Origin: Asanoa ferruginea
GTDB taxonomy: Bacteria > Actinomycetota > Actinomycetes > Mycobacteriales > Micromonosporaceae
Length of the DNA stretch: 64,000 nt
Direction of reading: 5' to 3'
NCBI RefSeq assembly: GCF_003387075.1
Contig: NZ_QUMQ01000001.1
Coordinates: 186,001-250,000, forward strand
Part shown: one piece after another, positions 10,251 to 18,306 of the stretch
How positions within the stretch are numbered: position 1 is the stretch's first letter
Layout: every line of letters starts with the position of its first letter
Program-made: the position numbers and the translations under genes
The notes under the pieces: generated by a model
The model's input: the letters and a program-made list of their open reading frames with translations, nothing else
Told to the model about the DNA's origin: nothing
Databases searched by the model: none

Positions 10251-11270
10251 TCAGTTCTGGGCCAGCAGCTCGCCTACGTAGCGTGCCACGGCGCGCACGG
10301 TGGCGATGGTGCCGGGGTAGTCCATCCGGGTCGGCCCGAGCACACCCAGCCCGCCGACGACGGTAACCCCTGGTCCGTATCCGGTGCTCACGATCGAGGT
10401 CGACCGCAGGTTGTCGATCTCGTTCTCGTCACCGATCCGGACCCGGGTGATCGGCTCGACCTCGCCGATCAGCTTGAGCAGGATGACCTCTTCCTCGAGC
10501 GCCTCGAGTATCGGGCGCAGCGAACCCTGGAAGTCGAGCAGACCGCCGCGGGTCAGGTTGGCTGTGCCAGCCAGTGCCACACGTTCCTCGTGCCGCTCCA
10601 CCAGCGTCTCCAGCAACACCGTGGAGAGCGCGACGGTGGCCGCCCGCAACTCGGGCGACGACTCTTCGACCAACGACTGGACCAGCGGTGGAGTGTCGGA
10701 AAGCTTGCATCCGCAGAGCTTCTCGTTGGTCAGCCGGCGAAGGGTGGTGACTTGGCTCTCGTCGATCGGCGTGGGCAACTCGACCTGCCGCTGCTCGACC
10801 CGGCCGGTGTTGGCGATCATGACCACCATCAACCGGGTCGTGGAGATCGGCACCAGCTCCAGGTGGCGCACCGACGACCGGGCCAGGCTCGGATATTGCA
10901 CGACCGCGACCTGGCGGGTGAGCTGGGCGAGCAGCCGCACCGTGCGGTGCACCACGTCATCGAGGTCGACGGCGCCGACCAGGAACCGCTCCATCGCCCG
11001 GCGCTCGGCCGGGCTCAGCGGCTTGACGGTCGACAGCCGGTCGACGAACAGCCGGTAGCCACGATCGGTGGGCACCCGGCCGGCGCTGGTGTGCGGCTGG
11101 CGGATGTAGCCCTCTTCTTCGAGAACAGCCATGTCGTTTCGCACGGTCGCCGGGGAAACGCCCAGTTGGTGGCGCTCGACGAGGGCCTTGCTTCCGACCG
11201 GCTCTTGGGTTGACACGTAGTCTTCGACGATCGCGCGGAGCACGTCGAGCTTGCGGTCATCGAGAGCCAT
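10251..11270 (-). CDS. hrcA: heat-inducible repressor HrcA
   Basis: HrcA represses heat-shock operons by binding CIRCE. The 339-residue product has an N-terminal winged helix ([20 protein letters not shown], about 37-56) followed by RQPHTSAGR, then the GAF-like domain and a small insert. The ATG at 11270 is preceded by GGAGGGGGTGAC. It is followed after 46-64 bp (depending on the dnaJ start) by dnaJ and then rsmE, and has a CIRCE 21 bp upstream of its start, which indicates autoregulation. Confidence 0.97.
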   Translation of the reverse strand: MALDDRKLDVLRAIVEDYVSTQEPVGSKALVERHQLGVSPATVRNDMAVLEEEGYIRQPHTSAGRVPTDRGYRLFVDRLSTVKPLSPAERRAMERFLVGAVDLDDVVHRTVRLLAQLTRQVAVVQYPSLARSSVRHLELVPISTTRLMVVMIANTGRVEQRQVELPTPIDESQVTTLRRLTNEKLCGCKLSDTPPLVQSLVEESSPELRAATVALSTVLLETLVERHEERVALAGTANLTRGGLLDFQGSLRPILEALEEEVILLKLIGEVEPITRVRIGDENEIDNLRSTSIVSTGYGPGVTVVGGLGVLGPTRMDYPGTIATVRAVARYVGELLAQN

Positions 11271-11290
11271 GCGTCACCCCCTCCAGCCTT

Positions 11291-11317
11291 CTGGCACTCG
11301 ACTGTAGCGAGTGCCAG
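11291..11317. promoter_or_regulatory. CIRCE operator of hrcA-dnaJ
   Basis: A perfect inverted repeat CTGGCACTC-N9-GAGTGCCAG. The core GCACTC/GAGTGC with a 9-nt spacer matches the CIRCE consensus (TTAGCACTC-N9-GAGTGCTAA), with the outer bases changed to CTG/CAG symmetrically in both arms. It lies directly upstream of hrcA, so HrcA should repress hrcA-dnaJ-rsmE. Confidence 0.95.
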
Positions 11318-11419
11318 TCTACGACGCACCGGTCCACCAAGCGATGATCGCTGTTTGCCGTGGCCAAGCTGTCGACAACAAGTCAGAACTCGCATCTGGC
11401 GCGGGTTGATCGATACCCC

Positions 11420-11425
11420 TACGGT
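11420..11425 (+). promoter_or_regulatory. -10 hexamer of DUF4870 gene, leaderless spacing
   Basis: TACGGT with 7 nt to the ATG at 11433 and no Shine-Dalgarno sequence. A leaderless transcript is likely. The -35 region is not recognisable. Confidence 0.4.
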
Positions 11426-11432
11426 GTCGGGC

Positions 11433-11999
11433 ATGACTGAGCCGCCCCGGCCACCCGGTGAGGGTTACCCGGATCCCAACGCCGCACCGCCTCCCACCTC
11501 GGGTGGCGGCGCCTACCCGCCGCCCACTTCGGGTGCCGGTGCCTATCCGCCCGCCGGTGGCTACCCGCCGCCGGGGGGCTATCCGCCTCCGCAGGGTGGC
11601 GGCTACCCGCCCCAGCAGGGTGGTTACTACGGTGGCGCGGCCCCTTCGGGCTACGCCAACAGTGAAGAGAAGACCTGGGCGCTGGTCGCCCACCTCGGTG
11701 GCGCGGCGCTCGCGTTCTTCAGCACGGGCACGCTCGGCTGGGTCGCGCCGCTGGTTGCCATGCTGGCCAAGGGCAACACCTCGCCCGCGGTCCGCGCACA
11801 CGCCGTCGCGGCGCTCAACTTCCAGATCGTGTGGTCGGTCGTCTCGATCATCGGTTGGGCGACGGCCTGCCTGGCCATCGGCTTCATCATCTTCCCGATC
11901 GCCACGCTGATCGCCGTGATCTTCGGCATCATCGCCGGCGTCAAGGCCAACGAGGGGCAGCTCTACCGCTACCCGTTGAGCATCAGCATCATCAAGTAA
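11433..11999 (+). CDS. DUF4870-family membrane protein with Pro/Gly/Tyr-rich N-terminus
   Basis: A 188-residue protein. Residues 1-70 are a low-complexity Pro/Gly/Tyr tail with repeated GGYPPP and TSG-GAYPP units, probably cytosolic and disordered. The remainder is a DUF4870/Tic20-like membrane domain with about three hydrophobic segments (about 76-105, 125-150, 150-172), starting at EEKTWALVAHLGG. The function of the family is not established. It is a single-gene unit, divergent from hrcA and closed by a strong hairpin. Confidence 0.88.
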   Translation: MTEPPRPPGEGYPDPNAAPPPTSGGGAYPPPTSGAGAYPPAGGYPPPGGYPPPQGGGYPPQQGGYYGGAAPSGYANSEEKTWALVAHLGGAALAFFSTGTLGWVAPLVAMLAKGNTSPAVRAHAVAALNFQIVWSVVSIIGWATACLAIGFIIFPIATLIAVIFGIIAGVKANEGQLYRYPLSISIIK

Positions 12000-12004
12000 C
12001 CCGA

Positions 12005-12040
12005 CTGCCGTAGGCGGCTGCTCGCGGTCGCCTACGGCAG
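12005..12040. terminator. 12-bp perfect hairpin between DUF4870 gene and hemW
   Basis: CTGCCGTAGGCG pairs perfectly with CGCCTACGGCAG around a 12-nt loop. It sits in the 32-bp gap between convergent genes and its right arm includes the hemW stop codon, so it can end both transcripts. Confidence 0.85.
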
Positions 12041-13237
12041 GAGGTCGCGGACGACGGCGTCGGCGAGCAGCCGGCCCCGCAGGGTCAGCACCGCTGCGTC
12101 GCCGTCGACCGTCAGCAGCCCGTCGGCTCGGGCCCGCTCCGCGGCGGCCCGGCCGGCCGGGTCGAGCACGTCGAGCGGCAGGCCGCTGGCCAGCCGCATC
12201 CTCAGCATGACGTCTTCCGTCAGCCGATCGTCGGCGGTGAGCACCTCCCGGCCCGCGCCGGGCGAGACGCCGTCGGCCAGCCGCTGTGCGTACGAGGCCG
12301 GGTGCTTGACGTTCCACCACCGCACGCCGCCGACGTGGCTGTGCGCTCCGGGGCCCACACCCCACCAGTCGCCGCCGGTCCAGTAGAGCAGGTTGTGCCG
12401 GCACCGCCCGGCCTCCGTGGTGGACCAGTTCGACACCTCATACCAGCCGAAGCCGGCCGCGGTCAGCGCGGCTTCCGCGGCCAGGTAGCGGTCGGCGGCG
12501 ACGTCGTCGGAGGGCTGCGGCAGCTCGCCGCGGCGGATCCGGGCGGCCAGCCGGGTGCCGTCCTCCACGATCAGGCTGTAGGCGCTGACATGGTCGACGC
12601 CGGCACCGATCGCGGCCGCCAGCGAGGCCGCGAAGTCGTCGGCCGACTCACCCGGCGTGCCGTAGATCAGGTCGAGGTTGACGTGGTCGAAGCCGGCTTC
12701 CCGGGCCTCGGTCGCGGCCTGCGCCGCCCGGCCCGGCGAGTGCTTGCGGTCGAGCACCCGCAGCACGCCCGGCGCCACCGACTGCATGCCCAGCGAGACC
12801 CGGGTGTAGCCGGCGGACCGCAGCGCCCGCAGGCTGGCCGGCGTCACCGACTCGGGGTTGGCCTCGGTGGTCACCTCGGCGCCCGGCGCGAGCCCCCAGA
12901 TCTTGTCGATCGCCTCGATGATCCGGCCCAGGTCGCCGGTGGGCAGCAACGTGGGCGTGCCGCCGCCGACGAAGACGGTGTCGACGGCCGGTGCGTCGCC
13001 CAGCGTCCGCGCGGCGAGCTCGAGCTCGGCCAGCACGGTGTCGGCGTAGCCCTCGGGCCGCCAGCCCGGCAGGTCACCCGGTGCGTAGGTGTTGAAGTCG
13101 CAGTAGCCGCACCGGCTGGCGCAGAACGGCACGTGCACGTAGACGCCGAAGCCGCGCGCACCGACCGTGTTCAGGGCCGACGCGGGCAACGCGCCGTCCG
13201 GCGGCATCGGTTCGCCGTCGGGAAGAGGACCGGGCAT
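12032..13237 (-). CDS. hemW: radical SAM protein HemW (heme chaperone)
   Basis: A 401-residue HemN-like radical SAM protein. The order of genes and the motif fit HemW, a heme-binding relative of coproporphyrinogen dehydrogenase, rather than HemN itself. The Fe-S cluster motif is CASRCGYC (C-x3-C-x2-C, about 38-45), preceded by GVYVHVPF. GGGTPT follows about 85, and a C-terminal HemN_C-like region has RxxHNLLYW (about 275). The ATG at 13237 is preferred; the frame stays open to 13429 but crosses the divergent ECH gene. It is the familiar neighbour of lepA and hrcA in actinobacteria; here lepA is 6 kb away. Confidence 0.93.
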   Translation of the reverse strand: MPGPLPDGEPMPPDGALPASALNTVGARGFGVYVHVPFCASRCGYCDFNTYAPGDLPGWRPEGYADTVLAELELAARTLGDAPAVDTVFVGGGTPTLLPTGDLGRIIEAIDKIWGLAPGAEVTTEANPESVTPASLRALRSAGYTRVSLGMQSVAPGVLRVLDRKHSPGRAAQAATEAREAGFDHVNLDLIYGTPGESADDFAASLAAAIGAGVDHVSAYSLIVEDGTRLAARIRRGELPQPSDDVAADRYLAAEAALTAAGFGWYEVSNWSTTEAGRCRHNLLYWTGGDWWGVGPGAHSHVGGVRWWNVKHPASYAQRLADGVSPGAGREVLTADDRLTEDVMLRMRLASGLPLDVLDPAGRAAAERARADGLLTVDGDAAVLTLRGRLLADAVVRDLLP

Positions 13238-13242
13238 TCCAC

Positions 13243-13248
13243 TAGTGT
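13243..13248 (+). promoter_or_regulatory. -10 hexamer of enoyl-CoA hydratase gene
   Basis: TAGTGT with 7 nt to the ATG at 13256. The entire gap to hemW is 18 bp, so no room exists for a normal leader. A leaderless transcript is likely, with the promoter lying inside the hemW start region. Confidence 0.45.
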
Positions 13249-13255
13249 GCGCCAC

Positions 13256-14038
13256 ATGACATCCGGGGATCCTCTCGTACGGGTCGAGACCGACCGCGGC
13301 GTGGCCACCCTCACGCTGGACAGCCCGCACAACCGCAACGCGCTGTCGACGACGCTGATGACCGAGCTGACCGCCGCCCTCGCGACGGCCGCCGCCGACC
13401 CCGCGGTGCGGGTGGTGGTGCTCTCGCACACCGGCCCGGTGTTCTGCTCAGGAGCCGACCTGAAGGAGACCGCGGCGGCGTACGCCTCGGGAAAGGTCCC
13501 GGTCGGAATGCTCGGCGACGTGCTCGCGGCGGTGGCCGAGTGCCCCAAGCCGGTCGTCGCCCGGATCGGCGGCCCGGCGCGGGCCGGCGGGCTCGGCCTG
13601 ATCGCCGCGGCCGACATCGCGATCTGCGCCAACGAGGCGACGTTCGCGTTCACCGAGGTCCGGCTCGGCGTGATCCCGGCGGTCATCTCCGCCACCGTGC
13701 TCCGCCGGCTGAGCCCGCGGGCGGCCCAGGCGCTCTACCTGACCGGCGAGCTGTTCGACGGTGCCCGCGCGGTCGAGGTCGGCCTGGTCACCGCCGCCGT
13801 CGGCGTCGAGGAGCTGGACGCGACGGTGCGCTCCTACTGCGCGGCCCTGGTGCGCGGTGCACCGGGCGCGTTGGCCGGCACGAAGGAGTTGCTGGTCCGC
13901 ACCCCGCTGCCGTCGGTCCGGGAAGACGCGGCCGAGCTGGGTGCCCATTCGGTCGGCTACTTCCTCTCGCAGGAGGGCCGCGAGGGCGTTGCCGCGTTCC
14001 GGGAAAAGCGCGACCCGGCGTGGGTACCGGCGCCATGA
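13256..14038 (+). CDS. enoyl-CoA hydratase/isomerase family protein
   Basis: A 260-residue crotonase-fold protein. The oxyanion-hole segment is GADLKE (about 67) and the second glycine pair is in AGGLGLIAAADIAIC. Of the two catalytic glutamates of classical hydratases, the one in the GGGCE motif is replaced by Gly (AGGLG), while that in FTEVRLGVIP is kept. This pattern and the sequence FTEVRLGVIPAVIS resemble the methylglutaconyl-CoA hydratase group (leucine/terpenoid degradation). No partner acyl-CoA genes are nearby, so the substrate is unknown. Confidence 0.9.
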   Translation: MTSGDPLVRVETDRGVATLTLDSPHNRNALSTTLMTELTAALATAAADPAVRVVVLSHTGPVFCSGADLKETAAAYASGKVPVGMLGDVLAAVAECPKPVVARIGGPARAGGLGLIAAADIAICANEATFAFTEVRLGVIPAVISATVLRRLSPRAAQALYLTGELFDGARAVEVGLVTAAVGVEELDATVRSYCAALVRGAPGALAGTKELLVRTPLPSVREDAAELGAHSVGYFLSQEGREGVAAFREKRDPAWVPAP

Positions 14039-14090
14039 CGTTCCGCACGGTCGCCCCGCCGTCGTAACCTGTGCGACAAGGAGGTGGCGG

Positions 14091-14948
14091 GTGCGAAGTC
14101 GTGGGCCCATTGTCGGCATCGTCGCGCTCTTCCTGATCGCGGCTTTCGCGGTTTTCCTCAGCTCACGTGACTTCAAGACACCCAAGATCAGCCTCCCCTC
14201 GGCGACCCGCGACTGCACCGTCCAATCCGGAGACGACAGCCCGCCGGTCACCCTCGACGCCGCACAGATGGCCAATGCCGCCACGATCACGGCGGTCGGC
14301 GTACGCCGGAAAGTCCCGGAACGCGGTGTGGTGATCGCCCTGGCGACGGCGTTGCAGGAGTCGAAGCTGGAGAATTTGCCCGGCGGCGACCGAGACTCGC
14401 TCGGCCTGTTCCAGCAACGGCCGAGCCAGGGCTGGGGCACGCCGGAGCAGATCCGCGACCCGCGCTATTCGGCGACCCGGTTCTACGCGGGCCTGAAGAA
14501 GGTGCGCGGCTGGCAGGAGATGCGGGTGACCGAGGCGGCGCAGCGGGTGCAGCGCTCGGCCTACCCGGAGGCCTACGAGAAGTGGGCCGACGAGGCCGGC
14601 GTGCTGGCGGCGGCGCTGCTGGGCCGGTCCGCCAACGCGGTCGCCTGCACGGTGCCGGGCGAGCCGCTGATGCGCGGCACGGCGGCGGCCACGTCGCTGG
14701 CCAAGGTGCTCAAACTCGACTGGGGCACGGTCGACACGGTGCCGGCGGCGGCCGGCTTCGCGGTGGCGGCCACCGACGCGACGGCCGGTTGGCGCTACGC
14801 GCACTGGCTGGTCTCCCACGCCACCGACCACGGCGTGAAGAGCGTCCGCTTCGCGGGCATGGAATGGTCCGCCGACGGCGGCCGCTGGTCCCCGATCGAG
14901 GGCGTGGGCGCGGGCCTGGTCCAGGCCGAGGTCTTCGCCGACGTATGA
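14091..14948 (+). CDS. membrane-anchored lysozyme-like protein
   Basis: A 285-residue protein that starts with a GTG at 14091, 7 nt after a strong AAGGAGG. An N-terminal hydrophobic segment (about 6-24) acts as a signal anchor. The segment ATALQESKLENL...DSLGLFQQRPSQGWG (about 78-110) is typical of the lysozyme-like domain of actinobacterial cell-wall proteins, with the Glu in QES as the candidate catalytic acid. The C-terminal about 90 residues resemble no family I can name and include a Trp-rich end (GMEWSADGGRWSP). A peptidoglycan target is inferred. It follows ECH by 52 bp but is probably separately translated. Confidence 0.75.
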   Translation: MRSRGPIVGIVALFLIAAFAVFLSSRDFKTPKISLPSATRDCTVQSGDDSPPVTLDAAQMANAATITAVGVRRKVPERGVVIALATALQESKLENLPGGDRDSLGLFQQRPSQGWGTPEQIRDPRYSATRFYAGLKKVRGWQEMRVTEAAQRVQRSAYPEAYEKWADEAGVLAAALLGRSANAVACTVPGEPLMRGTAAATSLAKVLKLDWGTVDTVPAAAGFAVAATDATAGWRYAHWLVSHATDHGVKSVRFAGMEWSADGGRWSPIEGVGAGLVQAEVFADV

Positions 14949-15248
14949 CGTGACCGTGAACCGCCCGATCGCCCAAGACTGAGTTTTATCTCACTTTCTG
15001 TATGATCTTGTGTCTGGGTTGTGGGCATTTAGGGCGACCTAAGATCGCCGCCCGTAGTGATGCCCCTCCATATCGTGCCGATCCGCCGATCGCCGTCGAT
15101 CTTCGGCCGAACGGAGTCTTTCCGGCACAACAACTGCCTCTAGCATCGCCGGGGTGCGCGAAATCCCTTCGGGTTCAGCGCCGCATCCGGGGCCGCCCGC
15201 GGCCCGAACGACGGTCGAGTGACGGCCCTGGCGACGTCACGAGGAGGA
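14949..15248. other. 300-bp non-coding upstream region of the PhyH gene
   Basis: No convincing gene. It has a short AT-richer stretch at 14980-15010 with a possible -10 TATGAT at 15001-15006, which would leave a leader of about 240 nt before the ATG at 15249. The -35 region is poor. I could not recognise a riboswitch. A frame open from 15002 runs into the PhyH gene in another phase and is not credible. Confidence 0.5.
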
Positions 15249-16157
15249 ATGCACGTGTTCGACTACGCAGGCCGCACAGGCTACGAGCCGATCAGCGAGG
15301 TCGACCGGAAGGAGTTCCACGAGCAGGGCTTCATGTTGCTGCGCAACGTCCTGACCGAGGACCACCGCGCCGCGCTGGAAGCCGCCGTCGACCGGGTCTA
15401 CGCCGAGGAGAAGGCCGCCGGCAACACGACCAAGGACGGCACGCTGCACCTGCTCGGCTTCCTCGACCGTGACGAGCTGTTCGGCGAGCTGCTGACCCAC
15501 CCGATCGCGTTCCCCTACATGTGGGGCCTGGCCGGCTGGAACATCTACACGCACCACAACCACCTCGACGTCACCCCGCCGGCGCTCGAGCCGGAGAAGC
15601 CCTACTGGGGCTGGCACCAGGACGGCTACCGGCAGAACTCCGACCCGGAGACGATGGACCCCAACCTCCCGCGGCCGATGTTCTCGCTGAAGGTGGCCTA
15701 CGTCCTCTCCGACCTCTCTGAGAAGGGCCGCGGCGCGACCAAGGTCATCCCGGGCAGCCACCTGTGGAACTCGCTGCCCCGCCCGGCCGACCTGACCGTG
15801 CAGAACCCCGACCCCGAGGGCACCGTCGAGATCACCGCCAACCCGGGCGACGCGTTCATCTTCGACCGCCGCCAGTGGCACTCGCGCTCGACGAACCTGT
15901 CCACCATCACCCGCAAGATGCTCTTCGTCGGCTACACCTATCGGTGGATCCGCCCGCTCGACGAGCTGCACCCCGACCTGGCCTCGCAGTGGTGGCAGAA
16001 CCGCACGCCGGTGCAGCGCCAGCTGCTGGGCGAGGGCGGCCACACGGCCAACTACTGGGGCATCAACTGGGACGGCTACATCGACGACGAGATCCCGCTG
16101 CGCAAGGAGCTCAAGACGCGGGGCCTGCTCGACCGTAGCGTCCCGTGGCTCCGCTGA
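15249..16157 (+). CDS. phytanoyl-CoA dioxygenase (PhyH) family protein
   Basis: A 302-residue Fe(II)/2-oxoglutarate-dependent oxygenase of the PhyH family. The facial triad is visible: HQD in WGWHQDGY (about 118-120) and a distal His in RRQWHSRS (about 210), with a following Arg for 2-oxoglutarate. PGSHLW is typical of the family. The ATG at 15249 is placed directly behind GAGGAGGA; the in-frame ATG at 15219 lies before that site. It is a single gene ending in front of the tandem-repeat array. The substrate cannot be inferred. Confidence 0.9.
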   Translation: MHVFDYAGRTGYEPISEVDRKEFHEQGFMLLRNVLTEDHRAALEAAVDRVYAEEKAAGNTTKDGTLHLLGFLDRDELFGELLTHPIAFPYMWGLAGWNIYTHHNHLDVTPPALEPEKPYWGWHQDGYRQNSDPETMDPNLPRPMFSLKVAYVLSDLSEKGRGATKVIPGSHLWNSLPRPADLTVQNPDPEGTVEITANPGDAFIFDRRQWHSRSTNLSTITRKMLFVGYTYRWIRPLDELHPDLASQWWQNRTPVQRQLLGEGGHTANYWGINWDGYIDDEIPLRKELKTRGLLDRSVPWLR

Positions 16158-16256
16158 TCTTCTAGAAACATCAATCCGGCCCGGGTCCGCCGGGAGCACG
16201 ACCGTTGCTCCCGCCGGACACCGGGCCGGGCCCTTGGGGGCCCGCCCCTGCCACGT

Positions 16257-16810
16257 CCGCGGGTCAAGACCGCCGCTCACCGCGCCGGGCCCTCGGCGGC
16301 CCGCCCTGCCAGGGCCGCGGGTCAAGACCGCCGCTCACCGCGCCGGGCCCTTGGCGGCCCGCCCCTGCCAGGTCCGCGGGTCAAGACCGCCGGACACCGC
16401 GCCGCGCCCTTGGCGGCCCGCCCTGCCAGGTCCGCGGGTCAAGACCGCCGCTCACCGGCCCGGGCCCTCGGGGGCCCGCCCCTGCCAGGTCCGCGGGTCA
16501 AGATCGCCGGACACCGCGCCGCGCCCTCGGCGGCCCGGCCCCTGCCAGATCCGCGGGTCAAGACCGCCGCTCACCGGCCCGGGCCCTCGGGCGCCCGCCC
16601 CTGCCACGTCCGCGGGTCAAGACCGCCGCTCACCGCGCCGCGCCCTCGGCGGCCCGGCCCCTGCCAGATCCGCGGGTCAAGACCGCCGCTCACCGGCCCG
16701 GGCCCTCGGGCGCCCGCCCCTGCCACGTCCGCGGGTCAAGACCGCCGCTCACCGCGCCGCGCCCTCGGGGGCCCGCCCCTGCCACGTCCGCGGGTCAAGA
16801 CCGCCGCTCC
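16257..16810. repeat. tandem array of nine 58-60-bp GC-rich units
   Basis: Units start at 16257, 16315, 16374, 16432, 16491, 16551, 16610, 16670 and 16729; a partial tenth unit starts at 16788, and a diverged half-unit precedes the first at about 16210. Each begins CCGCGGGTCAAGA and contains a G/C inverted repeat such as CGGGCCC-TCGG-GGGCCCG, so each can form a hairpin. Units 6 and 8 are identical, and units 5+6 and 7+8 form a duplicated 119-bp dimer. Lengths are not multiples of three and vary, so it is not protein-coding. It lies between the convergent PhyH and MOSC genes. Confidence 0.95.
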
Positions 16811-16876
16811 GCAGGACGCGGGGCCGCGCCCTGGGTCGTCGAGCCTGAAATATCCGGAATAACCGACGCCATCTCT

Positions 16877-16926
16877 AGATCTAGGAAAACGGATGTAGCT
16901 ATAGCTACATCCGTTTTCCTAGATCT
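16877..16926. terminator. perfect 50-bp palindrome, probable bidirectional terminator
   Basis: Two 25-nt arms without a spacer form a perfect palindrome; the centre is GTAGCTATAGCTAC and the ends are AGATCT. It is strikingly AT-rich for this chromosome. The inner stem CGGATGTAGC/GCTACATCCG is preceded by AAAA and followed by TTTT, so on either strand the RNA would be a stem followed by a U run, the shape of a bidirectional intrinsic terminator. It lies between convergent genes, 67 bp after the array. Confidence 0.85.
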
Positions 16927-17201
16927 CGAAGAACCGCCGCTGGAAGCGGCTTCCCAACCGGGTGTTTCGAGCAATTGCCAACAACCGGGACTCGGGATTA
17001 CCGCGGCGGCGGGGGCCTGCCGGCTGCGCCGGGCTCGCGGGCCTTGGCGGCGCCTGCGATTGCGTCGGCCCGGCGGCGGGATCGCGGCTCGATCGACGCG
17101 GAATCGGTCGGGGGACCGACGAACCGGGGCCGAAATCTAGGCGGGATTGCCGCTGCGGACCTGCCAGGGGCGGAACCGCTGGCGCGCGCTCGACCGGGTC
17201 A
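16927..17201. other. non-coding gap between palindrome and MOSC stop
   Basis: About 275 bp of GC-rich DNA with no credible gene, no clear repeat unit and no recognised RNA. Together with the array it makes a convergent gap of more than 1 kb, unusually large for this gene-dense region. Confidence 0.6.
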
Positions 17202-17834
17202 TCAGCCGACGCGGCGGCGGATCTTGTCCAGCATGGGCGCGGGTAGGTCGGTGGCGGCCAGCAGGTTGGGCAGCAACTCCGGGTGGCCGTTGAAGGCGCG
17301 GAAGGTCTCGCCCAGCGTCACGCCGTGGTCGGGGCGGTGGACGACCTCGACGGTGTCGTCGGCGCCGATCTCCCCCGGCGTCAGCACCCGCAGGTAGGCG
17401 CCCGGGGCGGCGTGTTGGGTGAAGCGCTTGACCAGGTCGGGGACGCCCCAGAAGCCGGCGAAGGTCTGGCACGGCTGGCGGGGGTAGGTCACCTGCATCA
17501 GGGCCGAACCGATCGCCCAGCGCTCGCCGATCACCGCGCCCGTGACGTCGACGCCGCGGGTGGTCAGGTTCTCGCCGAAGGCGCCGGCGCCGAACTCCCG
17601 GCCCAACTCGGAGGACCACCAGTGGGCGTCTTCCACGGCGTACGCGTAGACCGCCTGGTCCGGGCTTCCGTGCACCCGCCGGTTGCCGATGTAGTCGCCG
17701 TCGACGCCCGCGTCGGACACGGTGACCCGGTCGCTGGTCGGGGTCTTGTCGATGCCGGTCTGACCGCCGGGCCCGTCCGCGTAATCAGTGACCTTGCGGG
17801 TGCCCAGGTTGACCGAGAGAACGTGTCCTGCCAC
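17202..17834 (-). CDS. MOSC-domain protein (YiiM-like)
   Basis: A 210-residue MOSC-domain protein. These domains carry sulfur or molybdenum cofactor; YiiM-like members reduce N-hydroxylated bases such as 6-hydroxylaminopurine. The conserved cysteine is in RQPCQTF (about 118-124), with GENLTTRG upstream and a 3-alpha-like C-terminal tail. It has a GTG start at 17834, 6 nt after TAGGCT and without a ribosome-binding site. It is a single gene between rpsT and the array. Confidence 0.9.
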   Translation of the reverse strand: MAGHVLSVNLGTRKVTDYADGPGGQTGIDKTPTSDRVTVSDAGVDGDYIGNRRVHGSPDQAVYAYAVEDAHWWSSELGREFGAGAFGENLTTRGVDVTGAVIGERWAIGSALMQVTYPRQPCQTFAGFWGVPDLVKRFTQHAAPGAYLRVLTPGEIGADDTVEVVHRPDHGVTLGETFRAFNGHPELLPNLLAATDLPAPMLDKIRRRVG

Positions 17835-17840
17835 CGGTCG

Positions 17841-17846
17841 AGCCTA
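17841..17846 (-). promoter_or_regulatory. -10 hexamer of MOSC gene, leaderless spacing
   Basis: TAGGCT on the minus strand with exactly 6 nt to the GTG at 17834. A leaderless transcript is likely. It lies next to the rpsT terminator. Confidence 0.5.
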
Positions 17847-17853
17847 CGCAAAC

Positions 17854-17884
17854 GAGGGCCGGGCCGCGGACGCGGCCGACCCTC
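17854..17884 (-). terminator. rpsT terminator hairpin
   Basis: A G/C-rich inverted repeat of about 13 bp with one bulge and a 3-nt loop, 19 bp after the rpsT stop and followed by GTTTG on the minus strand. Confidence 0.7.
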
Positions 17885-17902
17885 GGCGAAGAACAGGCAG
17901 TC

Positions 17903-18169
17903 TCAGGCGGCGGGAGCGCTGAGCCGCTTGGCGATGGCCGACTTGCGGTTGGCCGCCTGGTTCTTGTGGATGACGCCCTTGCTGACGGCCTTGTCGAGCT
18001 TGCGCGACGCCTCACGCATCAGCGCGGTCGCCTTCTCGGTGTCACCGGCCGCAGTGGCCTCGTTGAACTTGCGGATGGCCGTCTTGAGAGACGACTTGAC
18101 CGACTTGTTCCGCAACCGGGCCTTCTCGTTCTGCCGGTTGCGCTTGATCTGGGACTTGATGTTCGCCAC
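17903..18169 (-). CDS. rpsT: 30S ribosomal protein S20
   Basis: S20 is a primary 16S rRNA-binding protein. The 88-residue, Lys/Arg-rich product begins (M)[17 protein letters not shown] and contains the family segment [13 protein letters not shown]. The GTG at 18169 is preceded by CAGGAGCAGGACGAGG. A possible -10 TAGTCT lies further upstream. It is placed near holA in many actinobacteria, as here after 8 kb of inserted genes. Monocistronic with its own terminator. Confidence 0.97.
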   Translation of the reverse strand: MANIKSQIKRNRQNEKARLRNKSVKSSLKTAIRKFNEATAAGDTEKATALMREASRKLDKAVSKGVIHKNQAANRKSAIAKRLSAPAA

Positions 18170-18306
18170 GCGACAGCCTCGTCCTGCTCCTGGTTGGGTG
18201 GTATCTGGGCGCGGGCCAACTCGCCACACGCGAAAAGCCAGACTACCAGGGACCCATTGACGGGCCAAAACGCCCCTTGGCCGCCCAGACCCCCCGCCGC
18301 CCTTGA

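Noticed and set aside
15002-15472. 156-codon open frame before and into the PhyH gene
   Set aside because: It overlaps a clear PhyH gene in another phase, has no ribosome-binding site and no recognised sequence.
16257-16810. The array as a CRISPR locus
   Set aside because: Units are contiguous and nearly identical along their whole length; there are no unique spacers between constant repeats and no cas genes nearby.
16205-17140. Long open frames through the first tandem array
   Set aside because: The unit length varies between 58 and 60 bp, so no frame repeats one peptide; there is no ribosome-binding site, and composition is that of repeat DNA.
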